In this document: piece by piece, positions 26,692 to 35,733 of the stretch
Layout: each line of letters starts with the position of its first letter
How positions within the stretch are numbered: the stretch's first letter is position 1
Assembly (NCBI RefSeq): GCF_003026105.1
Contig: NZ_PYNW01000015.1
Location: 1 to 64,000 of the forward strand
Origin: Photobacterium sp. GB-56
Lineage (GTDB): Bacteria > Pseudomonadota > Gammaproteobacteria > Enterobacterales > Vibrionaceae
Reading direction: 5' to 3'
DNA length: 64,000 nt
Notes under the pieces: generated by a model
Databases searched by the model: none
What the model was told of the DNA's origin: nothing
Seen by the model: the letters and a program-made list of their open reading frames with translations, nothing else
Made by a program: the position numbers and the translations under genes

Positions 26692-27240
26692 TTACTTAAA
26701 CATGTCTAACAACCAGTAACTAACAGGGTTATCTGGACATTGGTAAGGGCCACATTCAAGGAATGTAGAAATAACATTAATTAGAACGGCCACAATCGCT
26801 AGAATACAAACAAACTTACCAAATTTGTTCATTTGATAATTTTCGCTTGTCCATTCTTTATTCCAAAGTAGGAGAAGTAGTGCGACACCGGCGATAGCCA
26901 TAGCAAAGATCACAAATGCCCATGTGTAGTAGTGCATACCAAGGATCGGGCTACCAAAACCTGGTGTGCCAGGGATAACGTGTAGTGATACTTGGCGAAG
27001 CGCTGTCGCTGCACCAAATAATGCACCGACTAAGATCACACCATAATGGCGTTGCTGAGTGCCATAAACGACATTAAGCATAAAGCCGAACATTACCATA
27101 ACAAAACCAAGACGCTGCAATAAACACAGTGGACAAGGTAATTCATTCCAAGCGACTTGTAATACTGAGCCCATTAATAATACAAAGGTAATACCTAATA
27201 GACCCAAGCTATTAAGAAGGGTTACATGTTTATTATTCAT
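26692..27240 (-). CDS. DsbB-family disulfide bond formation protein
   Basis: This 182-aa inner-membrane protein has five hydrophobic segments and passes electrons from a periplasmic thiol oxidase to quinone in this family. The first Cys pair is CPLC near residue 37, as Cys-x-x-Cys in the first periplasmic loop. A second pair lies in ECGPYQCPDNP near residue 163, close to the C-terminus and not in the usual second loop, with an extra terminal helix between. This layout suggests the DsbB/DsbI side branch rather than canonical DsbB. It has a strong ribosome site (GGGGGGA). A 51-aa gene lies 13 bp upstream in the same direction. Confidence 0.85.
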   Translation of the reverse strand: MNNKHVTLLNSLGLLGITFVLLMGSVLQVAWNELPCPLCLLQRLGFVMVMFGFMLNVVYGTQQRHYGVILVGALFGAATALRQVSLHVIPGTPGFGSPILGMHYYTWAFVIFAMAIAGVALLLLLWNKEWTSENYQMNKFGKFVCILAIVAVLINVISTFLECGPYQCPDNPVSYWLLDMFK

Positions 27241-27253
27241 TAATCATTCCCCC

Positions 27254-27409
27254 CTATAATAAAATCGATAGTGAATCAGTGGCATGGTGATGAAACCAAT
27301 ACAAACCAATAATTACGGATGCGGCAAAGAATGCATATCCTACATTTTTTTTACCAATGAAAGCGCTGACCATTGCAATCAAAAGTAATAGAAATATTAA
27401 ACTCATCAT
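27254..27409 (-). CDS. 51-aa membrane protein (DUF5993-like), partner of the dsbB-like gene
   Basis: This short frame translates as MMSLIFLLLLIAMVSAF, then a GKKNVGYAFFAASVIIGLYW stretch and a His-rich end HHHATDSLSILL. It has two hydrophobic helices with a short Lys-Lys turn between. It ends 13 bp before the dsbB-like start, and its terminal codons overlap that gene's ribosome site, so the pair looks translationally coupled. Small two-helix proteins annotated DUF5993 commonly precede DsbB-family genes, as I recall. A role as accessory subunit is inference. The start could be the second ATG at 27406; the ribosome site is weak. Confidence 0.7.
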   Translation of the reverse strand: MMSLIFLLLLIAMVSAFIGKKNVGYAFFAASVIIGLYWFHHHATDSLSILL

Positions 27410-27545
27410 AAGTTGATTTAACCTGAAGTAATTTGTGTTTTTATAATGTTTGTAGCGCTATCTTAGTTGAGCATGTTTTTAGTAAAATAACTCTACACAG
27501 ACAATTTTACGCTCTTAAGTCACCATTTTGTTAATTTTGTGTCAA

Positions 27546-28874
27546 TTATTTTATTCTTGTGATGAGGATTTTTGATCTTCTTTGGTAATTATAAAGTGCT
27601 TTTTTTGCCATTGGCAGCCTATCTACATCACATTCAGAAAAGCCCTGTTCGCGGAACCAGTGTAAGCTTCGAGTGGTTAATACAAATAAGTGTTCGAGGT
27701 TTTGTTGGCGCGCTTGTAGGCATAACTCATTAAGCAGTAATACACCGCGATTATCATCCCTAAAGTCAGAATGAATCGCGACACAAGCCATTTCAGCCAT
27801 TTTCTCTTCAGGAAAGGGATAAAGCGCAGCACAGCCGATAATTAAATTGTCACGCTCTACAATCGTAAATTGAGTAATTTCTTGCTCGAGTTGTTCTCGG
27901 GAGCGTCGAACTAAAATTCCGTCTTGCTCTAATGGTTGGATCAGATCCAGAATACCACCAATGTCGTTAATGTTGGCGCGTCGCACTTTTTCTGCGCTCG
28001 CCATTACAATTTGGGTACCGATACCATCAAGAGAAAAAAGCTCTTGAATTAATGCCCCATCTTCTTTGTAGCTGATCAGGTGGCTGCGAGGAACGCCAGC
28101 TCGACAAGCACTAATAGCACCACGTAAGAAACGCCCAGTACCACAGTCCTGCGCTCGCTGTGCGACAAGTTTTTGATGGATATGATCGGCTTCGTTTGGC
28201 AGTAATTCAGAGATAATTTCATTGTTATCGCCCACGACGCCTTGCTCTGAGCAGAAACCAATAAGTTTGTCGGCTTTTAAGCGGATAGCTACTTGGGTTG
28301 CGACTTCTTCAGAGGTGAGGTTAAAGCATTCTCCGGTTACTGAACTCGCGATTGGGCCGAGTAGTACAATGGAACCTTGCTCTAACTGACGTTTAATCGC
28401 ATCGGTATCAATACGACGAATTTTTCCACTATGACAATAATCTACACCGTCATCGACCCCGAGAGGTTGGGCGATAATAAAATTACCACTAATGATATTA
28501 ATCTGCGCGCCAGCCATTGGAGTATTATGGATCCCCATTGAAAAGCGAGCGGTGATATCTAACTGAAGTTGTCCCGCTGCTTGCTTGGCAATTTCTAATG
28601 CTCGTTCATCGGTAATACGGATCCCTTTATGATAAGGAGAATGACAATCTTGCTCTGCCAGTAATGTACTGATTTGTGGGCGAGCACCGTAGACAATAAC
28701 GATTTGAATGCCTAGGCTATTAAGTAGTGCGATATCATTGACGATATTATCGAAATTGGGATCGGCAAATGCCTCTCCACCTACCATGATCACCATGGTT
28801 TTTCCAACATGCGCATTTAGGTAGGGAGCTGATTGTCTGAATCCTTTAACCAGCGGTGTACTACGTCTTTTCAC
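27546..28874 (-). CDS. argA: N-acetylglutamate synthase
   Basis: ArgA makes N-acetylglutamate from glutamate and acetyl-CoA, the first step of arginine synthesis. The 442 aa equal E. coli ArgA (443 aa). The N-terminal amino-acid-kinase-like domain (about 1-290) binds arginine and includes [17 protein letters not shown]. The C-terminal GNAT acetyltransferase domain includes [18 protein letters not shown] with the acetyl-CoA loop and ends in [14 protein letters not shown] looked for ARG boxes in the 170 bp upstream and did not find a convincing one. Confidence 0.96.
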   Translation of the reverse strand: MKRRSTPLVKGFRQSAPYLNAHVGKTMVIMVGGEAFADPNFDNIVNDIALLNSLGIQIVIVYGARPQISTLLAEQDCHSPYHKGIRITDERALEIAKQAAGQLQLDITARFSMGIHNTPMAGAQINIISGNFIIAQPLGVDDGVDYCHSGKIRRIDTDAIKRQLEQGSIVLLGPIASSVTGECFNLTSEEVATQVAIRLKADKLIGFCSEQGVVGDNNEIISELLPNEADHIHQKLVAQRAQDCGTGRFLRGAISACRAGVPRSHLISYKEDGALIQELFSLDGIGTQIVMASAEKVRRANINDIGGILDLIQPLEQDGILVRRSREQLEQEITQFTIVERDNLIIGCAALYPFPEEKMAEMACVAIHSDFRDDNRGVLLLNELCLQARQQNLEHLFVLTTRSLHWFREQGFSECDVDRLPMAKKALYNYQRRSKILITRIK

Positions 28875-29044
28875 TATCTGACATCCATGTACAAAAAATT
28901 TATATGGATAAAGTAAATTAATTTGTCAATTTGTACAGTATTTAAGTGATAGTATTTACAAGATGTTATGGCGGTGATCTTTAATTAACATTGCGAACAA
29001 TCTGTTAGTTTAAATTGTATTAGTAGTTTTTGTGGAGGTGATAA

Positions 29045-29455
29045 TTGGATAAAGTACAATCATCTAAAGTCAGTACTTATTATCTGATGACAAAACATTC
29101 ACAAACAATTATTTTGATCTTGCTATTAGTCGCTGGTTTAGCACTCACTGGCCTGTTTGTATCTAAAGCAGCATTATCTTCTTGGCTAAAGCCCCCTTCA
29201 TCTGAAGCCATATATGGCTATTGGAAAGAGCATGATGTCGCGCAATATGTGGCAGAAAGTTTTGAGATCCGCCCGCTGGGTATTTATCGTGATGGAAGGC
29301 TAGTGACGACACAGTATTGCTGGGATGGTCAAACATTGAGCTATCAATTAGGTGAACAGCATTACTCTTATCTTTATCATGATAATAACTTTATTCGTCA
29401 GCAGCCTGCACATTACATTTCTACATTTGTACGCACACCATTACTACTTAATTAG
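29045..29455 (+). CDS. DUF2850 family membrane-anchored protein
   Basis: This 136-aa protein has one N-terminal transmembrane helix (residues about 20-42, TIILILLLVAGLALTGLFVS). A small extracytoplasmic domain follows, with IYGYWKEHDVAQYVAESFEIRPLGIYRDGR and TFDG-like WDGQTLSYQLG, which matches my memory of the Vibrionaceae DUF2850 family. Function is unknown. The start is TTG 29045, supported by GGAGG six bases upstream; the next ATG is at residue 16 and lacks a site. It is divergent from argA, and its 3' end overlaps the next minus-strand gene by 4 bp. Confidence 0.8.
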   Translation: MDKVQSSKVSTYYLMTKHSQTIILILLLVAGLALTGLFVSKAALSSWLKPPSSEAIYGYWKEHDVAQYVAESFEIRPLGIYRDGRLVTTQYCWDGQTLSYQLGEQHYSYLYHDNNFIRQQPAHYISTFVRTPLLLN

Positions 29456-29667
29456 ATCAGTTTTAGTAGCTCATGGATGGAACTTTGTTTGAGTGCTATT
29501 TGTCTCAAGAGATCAGCTATCTGTGGCGTACCGCCAAGACAATGCTGGATCACGTGGTTAATTTGGTGTTGAGGGACTCCTTCGCTAGTTAAATTTCTGA
29601 TCCACTGGTATTCAATAGCATTGGGATCTAACAAGGTATCTTTGCCAACTTTAAGTGGTGATTGCAT
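29452..29667 (-). CDS. Small uncharacterised protein (71 aa)
   Basis: I do not recognise this 71-aa, probably helical and cytoplasmic protein, which is rich in Gln, Ile and Leu. An AAGGA ribosome site lies about 10 nt before the ATG. It converges with the DUF2850 gene, overlapping it by 4 bp at the stops. The intact frame with a plausible ribosome site suggests a real gene, but there is no other support. The following 299 bp (29668-29966) is AT-rich with no feature I can support beyond a presumed mltA promoter. Confidence 0.5.
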   Translation of the reverse strand: MQSPLKVGKDTLLDPNAIEYQWIRNLTSEGVPQHQINHVIQHCLGGTPQIADLLRQIALKQSSIHELLKLI

Positions 29668-29966
29668 CTCTTTATATCCTTATGAGTGCGTTATTTTTAT
29701 TATTAGTTTGTGAGTTGTTTATTTTTTGTGACGATTTTATTAAATCGCTTGTATGTGACAATAATATGACACTGGATGAATCATTAATAATATAAATATC
29801 TATATTCGTTGAATGAAAATGTAAGCACTGCAATGAAATTTAGATATAAATATGACTTAAGATTATTACGTTATATTGTTATTGATTTGCTACTATTGCC
29901 TTCATTCACATATATCTACCATATTAGCTGTATCTCGCATTTTAAAATTTTATAGGCTTATCTATC

Positions 29967-31097
29967 GTGTTACGTAAAGCAGCAATCGCTATTATTATGT
30001 TTGGTTTAGTTGGTTGCGCATCGAATAATGATGCACAATCAACCAATGAACAAACCGCTATTCAAAAAAATCCATTAGCTCACCAATATCTTGGTAACTA
30101 TTTTCCACATGTATTAAATCGTGTTTCAACCATTAAGTCAGATAAGCAGCGCGATTACACAACCTTTGCTCCCCAAGCTGAAATGGTAGTCACACGTTCT
30201 CCCTCAATGGCACGCAAATATGGCCCGTTATACAAGCAACTAGAAAAGTGGATCAGTGCGGGTGGTGATCCAAGTAAACTGGCTAGTTACGGTATTGAAG
30301 CGGCGCAAATGGGCGGTGGTGATAATAAAGGTAACGTAATGTTTACTGGTTATTATTCACCTGTTATTGAACTTCGTCATACACCAAATGCAGAGTTCCG
30401 TTACCCTGTATATGCAATGCCTAAGTGTAATGGTCGTTGTCCATCTCGCGCTGAAATTTACAATGGTGCGTTAAAAGGCAAGGGCTTGGAGTTAGGTTAC
30501 AGCAAATCCATGCTAGATATTTTCATGATGGAAGTTCAAGGCAGTGGCTTTGTGCATTATGAAGACAATGATCAATTAGAATACTTTGGTTATAACGGTA
30601 AAAATGGTCACCGTTATGTGAGTATTGGTCGAGTATTGATTGATCGTGGTGAAGTGCCGAAAGAAAAAATGTCACTGAAAGCCATTCAAGAGTGGGTATC
30701 TACCCATAGTGATGCTGAAGTGCGTGAACTATTAGAGCAAAATCCATCATTTGTTTTCTTTAAACCAACGAAAACGTTAGATGTTAAGGGTAGCGCGGGG
30801 ATTCCGTTGCTTGCTAATGCTGCTGTAGCGGCAGATCGAAAATATATTCCTATGGGCTCTGCGTTGCTTGCAGAAGTACCCGAGCTTGATGCTCAAGGTA
30901 ACTGGACGGGTAAACACGTTTTACGCCTGTTACTTGCGTTAGACACGGGTGGTGCTGTGAAGAAAAACCACCTCGATCTTTACCATGGTATGGGTAAGCA
31001 AGCAGGCACTGATGCGGGTCACTACAAGCACTTTGGTCGTGTATGGCGTTTAGGCTTAGAAGGAACTGCAACACAAGACCCTTGGCTTAAGCCATAG
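29967..31097 (+). CDS. mltA: Membrane-bound lytic murein transglycosylase A
   Basis: MltA cleaves peptidoglycan glycan strands with formation of 1,6-anhydro-muramic acid and is anchored in the outer membrane. The 376-aa lipoprotein has the lipobox LVGC with Cys near residue 17. Family motifs include FTGYYSPVIELR near residue 117, MLDIFMMEVQGSGF near residue 172, and LDTGGAVKKNHLDLYHGMG near residue 325, which carries the catalytic Asp. The start is GTG 29967; no upstream in-frame ATG precedes the signal peptide. A terminator follows. Confidence 0.95.
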   Translation: MLRKAAIAIIMFGLVGCASNNDAQSTNEQTAIQKNPLAHQYLGNYFPHVLNRVSTIKSDKQRDYTTFAPQAEMVVTRSPSMARKYGPLYKQLEKWISAGGDPSKLASYGIEAAQMGGGDNKGNVMFTGYYSPVIELRHTPNAEFRYPVYAMPKCNGRCPSRAEIYNGALKGKGLELGYSKSMLDIFMMEVQGSGFVHYEDNDQLEYFGYNGKNGHRYVSIGRVLIDRGEVPKEKMSLKAIQEWVSTHSDAEVRELLEQNPSFVFFKPTKTLDVKGSAGIPLLANAAVAADRKYIPMGSALLAEVPELDAQGNWTGKHVLRLLLALDTGGAVKKNHLDLYHGMGKQAGTDAGHYKHFGRVWRLGLEGTATQDPWLKP

Positions 31098-31161
31098 TTT
31101 GGTACTGTTAGAAAGCATTTCCAACAAGTTTGAGTGATGCTAACAACTGGACAATCCTATT

Positions 31162-31192
31162 AAGAGTGCGTATAAAAACGCACTCTTTCTTT
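31162..31192 (+). terminator. Terminator of mltA
   Basis: AAGAGTGCGT / ACGCACTCTT with an AT-rich loop is followed by TCTTT, about 65 bp after the mltA stop. Confidence 0.88.
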
Positions 31193-31218
31193 ATCCATCA
31201 GATCAGTGAAGAAATACT

Positions 31219-32028
31219 ATGCGCGAACTTGATACCCCAGCATCCGACAGTTATAACCAACGTTTTGGCGGCACACGTCGTTTATACGGCAATAGCGAAG
31301 TAGACATTCTTCGTGCTGCACACGTGTGTGTGATTGGTATTGGTGGTGTAGGTTCATGGGCGGCAGAAGCGTTAGCGCGTTCAGGTATTGGTGAGCTTAC
31401 CCTGATTGATATGGATGATGTGTGTGTGACGAATATTAATCGTCAAATTCATGCCATGACAGGGACGGTAGGTAAAAGCAAAATTGAAGTGATGGCTGAG
31501 CGTATTCACCTAATCAATCCTGAATGTAAGGTCAATTTGATTGACGATTTCATCACACCTGAAAATCAAGCTGAATACTTGTCAAAAGATTTTGATTACG
31601 TGCTCGATGCAATAGATAGCATGAAGCCAAAAGCGGCACTGCTGTCATACTGTAAGAGTAATAAAATTAAGGTGATCACCACAGGTGGTGCTGGCGGTCA
31701 AATGGACCCAACACAAATTCAGATCGCTGATTTGACAAAGACAATCCAAGATCCATTGGCGAAGAAGTTACGTGATACCTTGCGTCGTCATCATAACTTC
31801 CCTAAAAACCCAAAACGTAAGTTTGGTATTGATTGCGTATTTTCAACAGAGCAACTGAAGTACCCACAAGCCGACGGCTCTGTGTGTGCAGTAAAAGCGA
31901 CAGCAGAAGGGCCCAAGCGTATGGATTGCGCGAGTGGTTTTGGCGCGGCAACCGTTGTGACTGCAACGTTTGGTTTTGTCGCGGTATCACAAATATTACG
32001 TAAGCTTATCGAAAAACATAAACAGTAA
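31219..32028 (+). CDS. tcdA: tRNA threonylcarbamoyladenosine dehydratase
   Basis: TcdA (CsdL) uses ATP to cyclise t6A37 of ANN-decoding tRNAs to ct6A. The 269-aa protein is a ThiF/E1-like enzyme: the nucleotide-binding loop VIGIGGVGSWAAEAL lies near residue 34, followed by DMDDVCVTNINRQ and DAIDSMKPK, and FGFVAVSQILRKL near the end. It converges on csdE-csdA, which encode the cysteine desulfurase partners known to support TcdA in E. coli. In E. coli csdA, csdE and csdL are adjacent; here tcdA faces the pair. Confidence 0.95.
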   Translation: MRELDTPASDSYNQRFGGTRRLYGNSEVDILRAAHVCVIGIGGVGSWAAEALARSGIGELTLIDMDDVCVTNINRQIHAMTGTVGKSKIEVMAERIHLINPECKVNLIDDFITPENQAEYLSKDFDYVLDAIDSMKPKAALLSYCKSNKIKVITTGGAGGQMDPTQIQIADLTKTIQDPLAKKLRDTLRRHHNFPKNPKRKFGIDCVFSTEQLKYPQADGSVCAVKATAEGPKRMDCASGFGAATVVTATFGFVAVSQILRKLIEKHKQ

Positions 32029-32046
32029 TCGATAGGCAGTGACATG

Positions 32047-32077
32047 AAAAAGGCAGATCATATGATCTGCCTTTTTT
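32047..32077. terminator. Bidirectional terminator between tcdA and csdE
   Basis: AAAAAGGCAGATCAT and its complement ATGATCTGCCTTTTTT form a long perfect stem between two convergent genes. Confidence 0.93.
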
Positions 32078-32112
32078 GTTGCTGTGCTATTTCTAGGACT
32101 GATAAATCTTGT

Positions 32113-32547
32113 TTAGCGTGCGAGTTGTTTTATTTGCTCAACAATCGCTTTTAACCCATTGCCACGAGACGGACTCAAATGGGCAATTAAACCGAGTGAA
32201 TCAAAGTAGCCATCAATATCAAATTCACTGATCTCTGTACGCGTTTTACCGTGATAAGCGGCAAGTACGAGTGTTATTAAGCCGCGAACAATACGCGCGT
32301 CAGAATCAGCTTGAAAATAAAAGTGATCGCCAACTTGCTGGTGGCGAAGCCAAACTTGCGATTCACAACCACTGACTTTTAACTGCTCATCTTTGTCTTC
32401 TTCTGCCATTACCGGCAGTTTCTTACCTAGCTGAATGACAGTACGGTAGCGATCTTCCCAGCCTGAAGCGTTTTGCATTTGAGCCACAATGTCTGTATCT
32501 GAAATGTCGGTGCCGAAAGGGTGATGGGGAAGTGTAAGTTCAGTCAT
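32113..32547 (-). CDS. csdE: Sulfur acceptor protein CsdE
   Basis: CsdE takes persulfide sulfur from the cysteine desulfurase CsdA. The 144-aa SufE-fold protein has the acceptor Cys in KVSGCESQVWL, then SDARIVRGLITLVLAAYHGKT, matching E. coli CsdE. By similarity the protein starts MTELTLPHHPFG at ATG 32547. An in-frame ATG at 32571 overlaps the csdA stop as TAATG and could give eight more residues by termination-reinitiation. It is downstream of csdA in one operon. Confidence 0.93.
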   Translation of the reverse strand: MTELTLPHHPFGTDISDTDIVAQMQNASGWEDRYRTVIQLGKKLPVMAEEDKDEQLKVSGCESQVWLRHQQVGDHFYFQADSDARIVRGLITLVLAAYHGKTRTEISEFDIDGYFDSLGLIAHLSPSRGNGLKAIVEQIKQLAR

Positions 32548-32570
32548 AGTATTCAATCCAGATAACCGCA

Positions 32571-33791
32571 TTAAAGTAAATCACAAGCTTTGTGTAGTGC
32601 AGTGATAAAGCGCTCTACATCTTGCTCGGTGTTATAAAGCGCTAATGATACGCGTAATGTTCCTGTTAAGCCTAGTGCATCAAGCATGGGATGTGCACAG
32701 TGGTGACCAGCACGCAGCGCGATATTTTGTTGATCTAATAGGGTCGCAATATCTTGATGGTGCACCCCATCAACGACAAAAGAAAATAAACTTGCCTTCG
32801 GTTGTAATCCTATAATACGTAAGCCATCAATATTTTTAATGCCTTCGATGGCTTTGTGGCGCAAGTTTTCAATATGTACTTCAGCGCCTTGTCTATCCAG
32901 TTGCTTGAGCCAATTAATTGCTGCGGCTAACGCTAAACATCCTGCTACATTTGGGGTGCCAGCTTCAAATTTACCCGGTAGTGCGGCGAAAGTTGTACCT
33001 TCAAAAGAGACTTTTTCCACCATTTTACCGCCGCCGTGCCAAGGTGGCATTGCTTCAAGTAGCGCTTGCTTGCCATAAAGAACGCCAATACCAGCAGGAG
33101 CATATATTTTATGGCCTGAGAAGACATAGAAGTCAGCATCAAGTGCAGTGACATCGATATCTTCATGAGCAATACCTTGTGCGCCATCAATTACAGCAAT
33201 TGCGTTGTGCTGGTGAGTTGCGTGAATTATTTCTTCAATTGGGTTACGGGTACCCGTAACATTGGTAATGTGGGCTACTGCAACGATTTTTGTTTTATCC
33301 GATAAGAGCGAATAAAACGCATCTAGATCTAAAGTACAGTCATCGCGCATCGGGATTTTAATGACGCGTGCACCGGTTTCTGCCGCTATCATTTGCCATG
33401 GCACGATATTGGCGTGATGCTCTAACTCACTGACTAGAATTTCATCTCCTACCCTTAGATTTGCGCGGGCATAAGTTTGAGCAATTAAATTTAATGCTTC
33501 TGTTGCGCCACGTGTCCAAATAATTTCTTTGCTGTGCGCTGCGCCAATGAAGTGTTGTACGGTTTCTCTTGCTTGTTCAAAGCGCAGTGTCGCATTCGCT
33601 GTGAGGCTATGACTGCCACGATGCACATTGGCATTATAACCACGATAGTACTCAGTGATTGTATCAATAACCACGGCTGGCTTTTGTGCGGTTGCTGCAC
33701 TGTCTAGGTACACTGGCGGTAATTCACCATCTGTGTGTTGCAAGGCAGGGAATTGAGCCAAAATAGTTGAGATATCAAATTGAGTGGTCAT
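32571..33791 (-). CDS. csdA: Cysteine desulfurase CsdA
   Basis: This group II cysteine desulfurase/selenocysteine lyase is PLP-dependent and passes sulfur to CsdE. The 406-aa protein contains HRGSHSLTANATLRFE near residue 57, DGAQGIAHEDIDV, the PLP Lys in FVFSGHKIYAPAGIG-type YVFSGHKIYAPAGIG, and the active-site Cys in LRAGHHCAHPMLDAL near residue 360. It is first in the csdA-csdE operon. IscS and SufS would be the alternatives, but the csdE and tcdA neighbours decide for CsdA. Confidence 0.94.
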   Translation of the reverse strand: MTTQFDISTILAQFPALQHTDGELPPVYLDSAATAQKPAVVIDTITEYYRGYNANVHRGSHSLTANATLRFEQARETVQHFIGAAHSKEIIWTRGATEALNLIAQTYARANLRVGDEILVSELEHHANIVPWQMIAAETGARVIKIPMRDDCTLDLDAFYSLLSDKTKIVAVAHITNVTGTRNPIEEIIHATHQHNAIAVIDGAQGIAHEDIDVTALDADFYVFSGHKIYAPAGIGVLYGKQALLEAMPPWHGGGKMVEKVSFEGTTFAALPGKFEAGTPNVAGCLALAAAINWLKQLDRQGAEVHIENLRHKAIEGIKNIDGLRIIGLQPKASLFSFVVDGVHHQDIATLLDQQNIALRAGHHCAHPMLDALGLTGTLRVSLALYNTEQDVERFITALHKACDLL

Positions 33792-33873
33792 GGTTGTTCA
33801 CATAGCTAAGATTGAACGAAGGATCATGCTAATAAATAAGTCAGAGAGCAAGTATTGATGGCTTTATATTGAT

Positions 33874-34060
33874 AAAAAAATAGCACTGCGTTGGGGCGCA
33901 GTGCTAAAAATAGCTTTGACTGTATAGTCAAAAATACAGGAAATAAAGGATGGTTATTCCATCCGTCCGAAAGGATTCGGATAATATGCAAACACAACAC
34001 GCAATATTGATTAAGCTGGTTAGCCAGAGGGCAAAGAACAGAGGATTAAATCAATATTGC
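33874..34060 (-). ncRNA. gcvB: GcvB small regulatory RNA
   Basis: A roughly 187-nt RNA is divergent from gcvA, the conserved place of GcvB, an Hfq-dependent repressor of amino-acid and peptide transport mRNAs. On the minus strand it has the GU-rich seed GTGTTGTGTTTGCAT (about 33987-34001), the hairpin GGATGG-AATAA-CCATCC, the conserved TTCCTGTA stretch, a TTTGACT/AGTCAAA hairpin, and a terminator TAGCACTGCG / CGCAGTGCTA followed by seven T. TATTAT at 34067-34072 is a possible -10 and TTGTTC 17 bp upstream a possible -35, giving a start near 34060 (inference). Confidence 0.9.
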
Positions 34061-34154
34061 GTAGAGATAATAGGGTTTCTCTAGTAGTTGAACAATGGAC
34101 AATTTATAATGTTCAGGATTAAAAAAACTAATGCATTAAATAGTCGAGAAAAGT

Positions 34155-35075
34155 ATGTCTAGACGTTTACCTCCGCTCAACTCATTAAAGGTGTTTGAGG
34201 CGGCAGCAAGACACTTGAGTTTTACTCGTGCTGCTGAAGAATTATTTGTTACTCAAGCCGCAGTTAGTCATCAAATTAAAGCGTTAGAAGAATTTCTAGG
34301 CTTAAAGTTATTCCGTCGTCGTAATCGTTCTCTATTGCTAACAGAGGAAGGACAGGGCTACTTTCTCGATATTAAAGATATCTTTTCAGCGATATCTGAT
34401 GCGACTGATAAGGTCTTGGAACGTGGTGCTAAAGGCGCATTAACCATTAGTTTACCTCCTAGTTTTGCCATCCAATGGTTGGTGCCACGTTTAACCGATT
34501 TTAATGAACAACACCCTGATATTGACGTACGTATTAAAGCGGTTGATTTGGATGAAGGATCGCTCACTGATGATGTCGATGTGGCGATTTATTATGGTCG
34601 AGGTAATTGGTCTGGCCTGCGTGCCGATAAATTGTATCAAGAGTTCATGATGCCTGTTTGTTCGCCAATGCTGCTGACAGGGGCGAAACCGCTGCGCACA
34701 TTAGACGATTTAAAACTACATACCTTATTACACGATACTTCTCGTAAAGAGTGGAAGAATTATGTTCGTCATTATGACGTGCAAGGGGTTAACGTTAACC
34801 AAGGGCCTATTTTTAGTCACTCAACCATGGTGCTACAAGCTGCGGCTCATGGTCAGGGAATTGCGCTGGGAAATAATGTATTAGCGCAACCAGAATTAGA
34901 AGCTGGGCGCTTGGTGTGTCCATTTGATGAAGTGTTAGTGAGTAAAAACGCTTTCTATTTTGTTTGCCAAGAGCGCCAAGCTGATACTGGGCGAATTCAA
35001 ATATTTAGAGATTGGGTGTTAGCTAAAGCACGTCGTGAACAAGAGGATATGCCTGATGTCGAACTTAGCCATTGA
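34155..35075 (+). CDS. gcvA: Glycine cleavage system transcriptional regulator
   Basis: GcvA is a LysR-family regulator that activates the glycine cleavage operon with glycine, represses it otherwise, and drives gcvB. The 306-aa protein is very close to E. coli GcvA: RLPPLNSLKVFEAAARHLSF, then TRAAEELFVTQAAVSHQIKA in the helix-turn-helix, and HSTMVLQAAAHGQGIALGN in the effector domain. The neighbours gcvB, ygdD and rlmM match the E. coli locus, supporting the call. Confidence 0.97.
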   Translation: MSRRLPPLNSLKVFEAAARHLSFTRAAEELFVTQAAVSHQIKALEEFLGLKLFRRRNRSLLLTEEGQGYFLDIKDIFSAISDATDKVLERGAKGALTISLPPSFAIQWLVPRLTDFNEQHPDIDVRIKAVDLDEGSLTDDVDVAIYYGRGNWSGLRADKLYQEFMMPVCSPMLLTGAKPLRTLDDLKLHTLLHDTSRKEWKNYVRHYDVQGVNVNQGPIFSHSTMVLQAAAHGQGIALGNNVLAQPELEAGRLVCPFDEVLVSKNAFYFVCQERQADTGRIQIFRDWVLAKARREQEDMPDVELSH

Positions 35076-35733
35076 ATACATAATTAACGAACCTAAATCA
35101 GGTACCGCTGTAGCAACATTTCTGTTTGCGCATGGTGCTGGTGCGGGAATGGATCATGCCTTTATGACTGCGGTAGCCGAAGGTTTAGCGCTGCAAGATA
35201 TTCGGGTAGTACGGTTTAATTTTCCATATATGGTTAAACGTGCTGAAGATGGAAAAAAGCGACCGCCTGATCGCCAACCAAAACTGTTGATTGATTTTCA
35301 ACGTCATATCGAAACCTTTGCTGGCAGTTCGTTAGTCATTGGCGGTAAATCAATGGGCGGTAGAATGGCGAGTATTATGGCAACAGAGGTTGCCGAGCAA
35401 AGCCCGGATGTAGAAAACTGCGCAGCGAAAGTGAAAGGTGTAGTGTGTTTAGGTTTTCCTTTTCATCCACCGGGGAAACCTGAAAATTTTCGTGGTGATC
35501 ATTTGGCGTCGATTTCGGTACCCACATTGATCCTACAAGGTGAGCGAGACACGTTTGGTACTAAAGCAGAAATAGCACAATGGGCGTTTTCTCCCAATGT
35601 CGAGGTTGCGTTTCTTCCTGACGGTGATCATAGTTTTAAACCGCGAAAAGCCTCTGGTTTTACGGAAGCTAACAATATAGCAACGGCCATTGAGCGATTA
35701 GCGCGGTTTATTAAGGAGTGCTGTGGTGACTGA
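35056..35733 (+). CDS. Alpha/beta-fold hydrolase (KANL3/Tex30-like)
   Basis: This 225-aa cytoplasmic hydrolase-fold protein has TFLFAHGAGAGMDHAFM near residue 24, an oxyanion region; GGKSMGGRMAS near residue 96, the nucleophile elbow with Ser; a candidate acid in LILQGERDTFGT; and the catalytic His in PDGDHSFKPR. The pattern fits the Tex30/KANL3 dienelactone-hydrolase-like family; the substrate is unknown. ATG 35056 is chosen (AGAGGA upstream) over the in-frame TTG 35035. It overlaps gcvA by 20 bp and ygdD by 11 bp, so the genes are co-transcribed. E. coli lacks it at this position. Confidence 0.82.
   Translation: MSNLAIEYIINEPKSGTAVATFLFAHGAGAGMDHAFMTAVAEGLALQDIRVVRFNFPYMVKRAEDGKKRPPDRQPKLLIDFQRHIETFAGSSLVIGGKSMGGRMASIMATEVAEQSPDVENCAAKVKGVVCLGFPFHPPGKPENFRGDHLASISVPTLILQGERDTFGTKAEIAQWAFSPNVEVAFLPDGDHSFKPRKASGFTEANNIATAIERLARFIKECCGD

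Noticed and set aside
28875..29044. ARG boxes in the argA / DUF2850 divergent region
   Set aside because: No pair of sites close enough to the ArgR consensus was found by eye.
29668..29966. Possible regulatory RNA before mltA
   Set aside because: AT-rich with no stable hairpin or conserved motif recognisable by eye.
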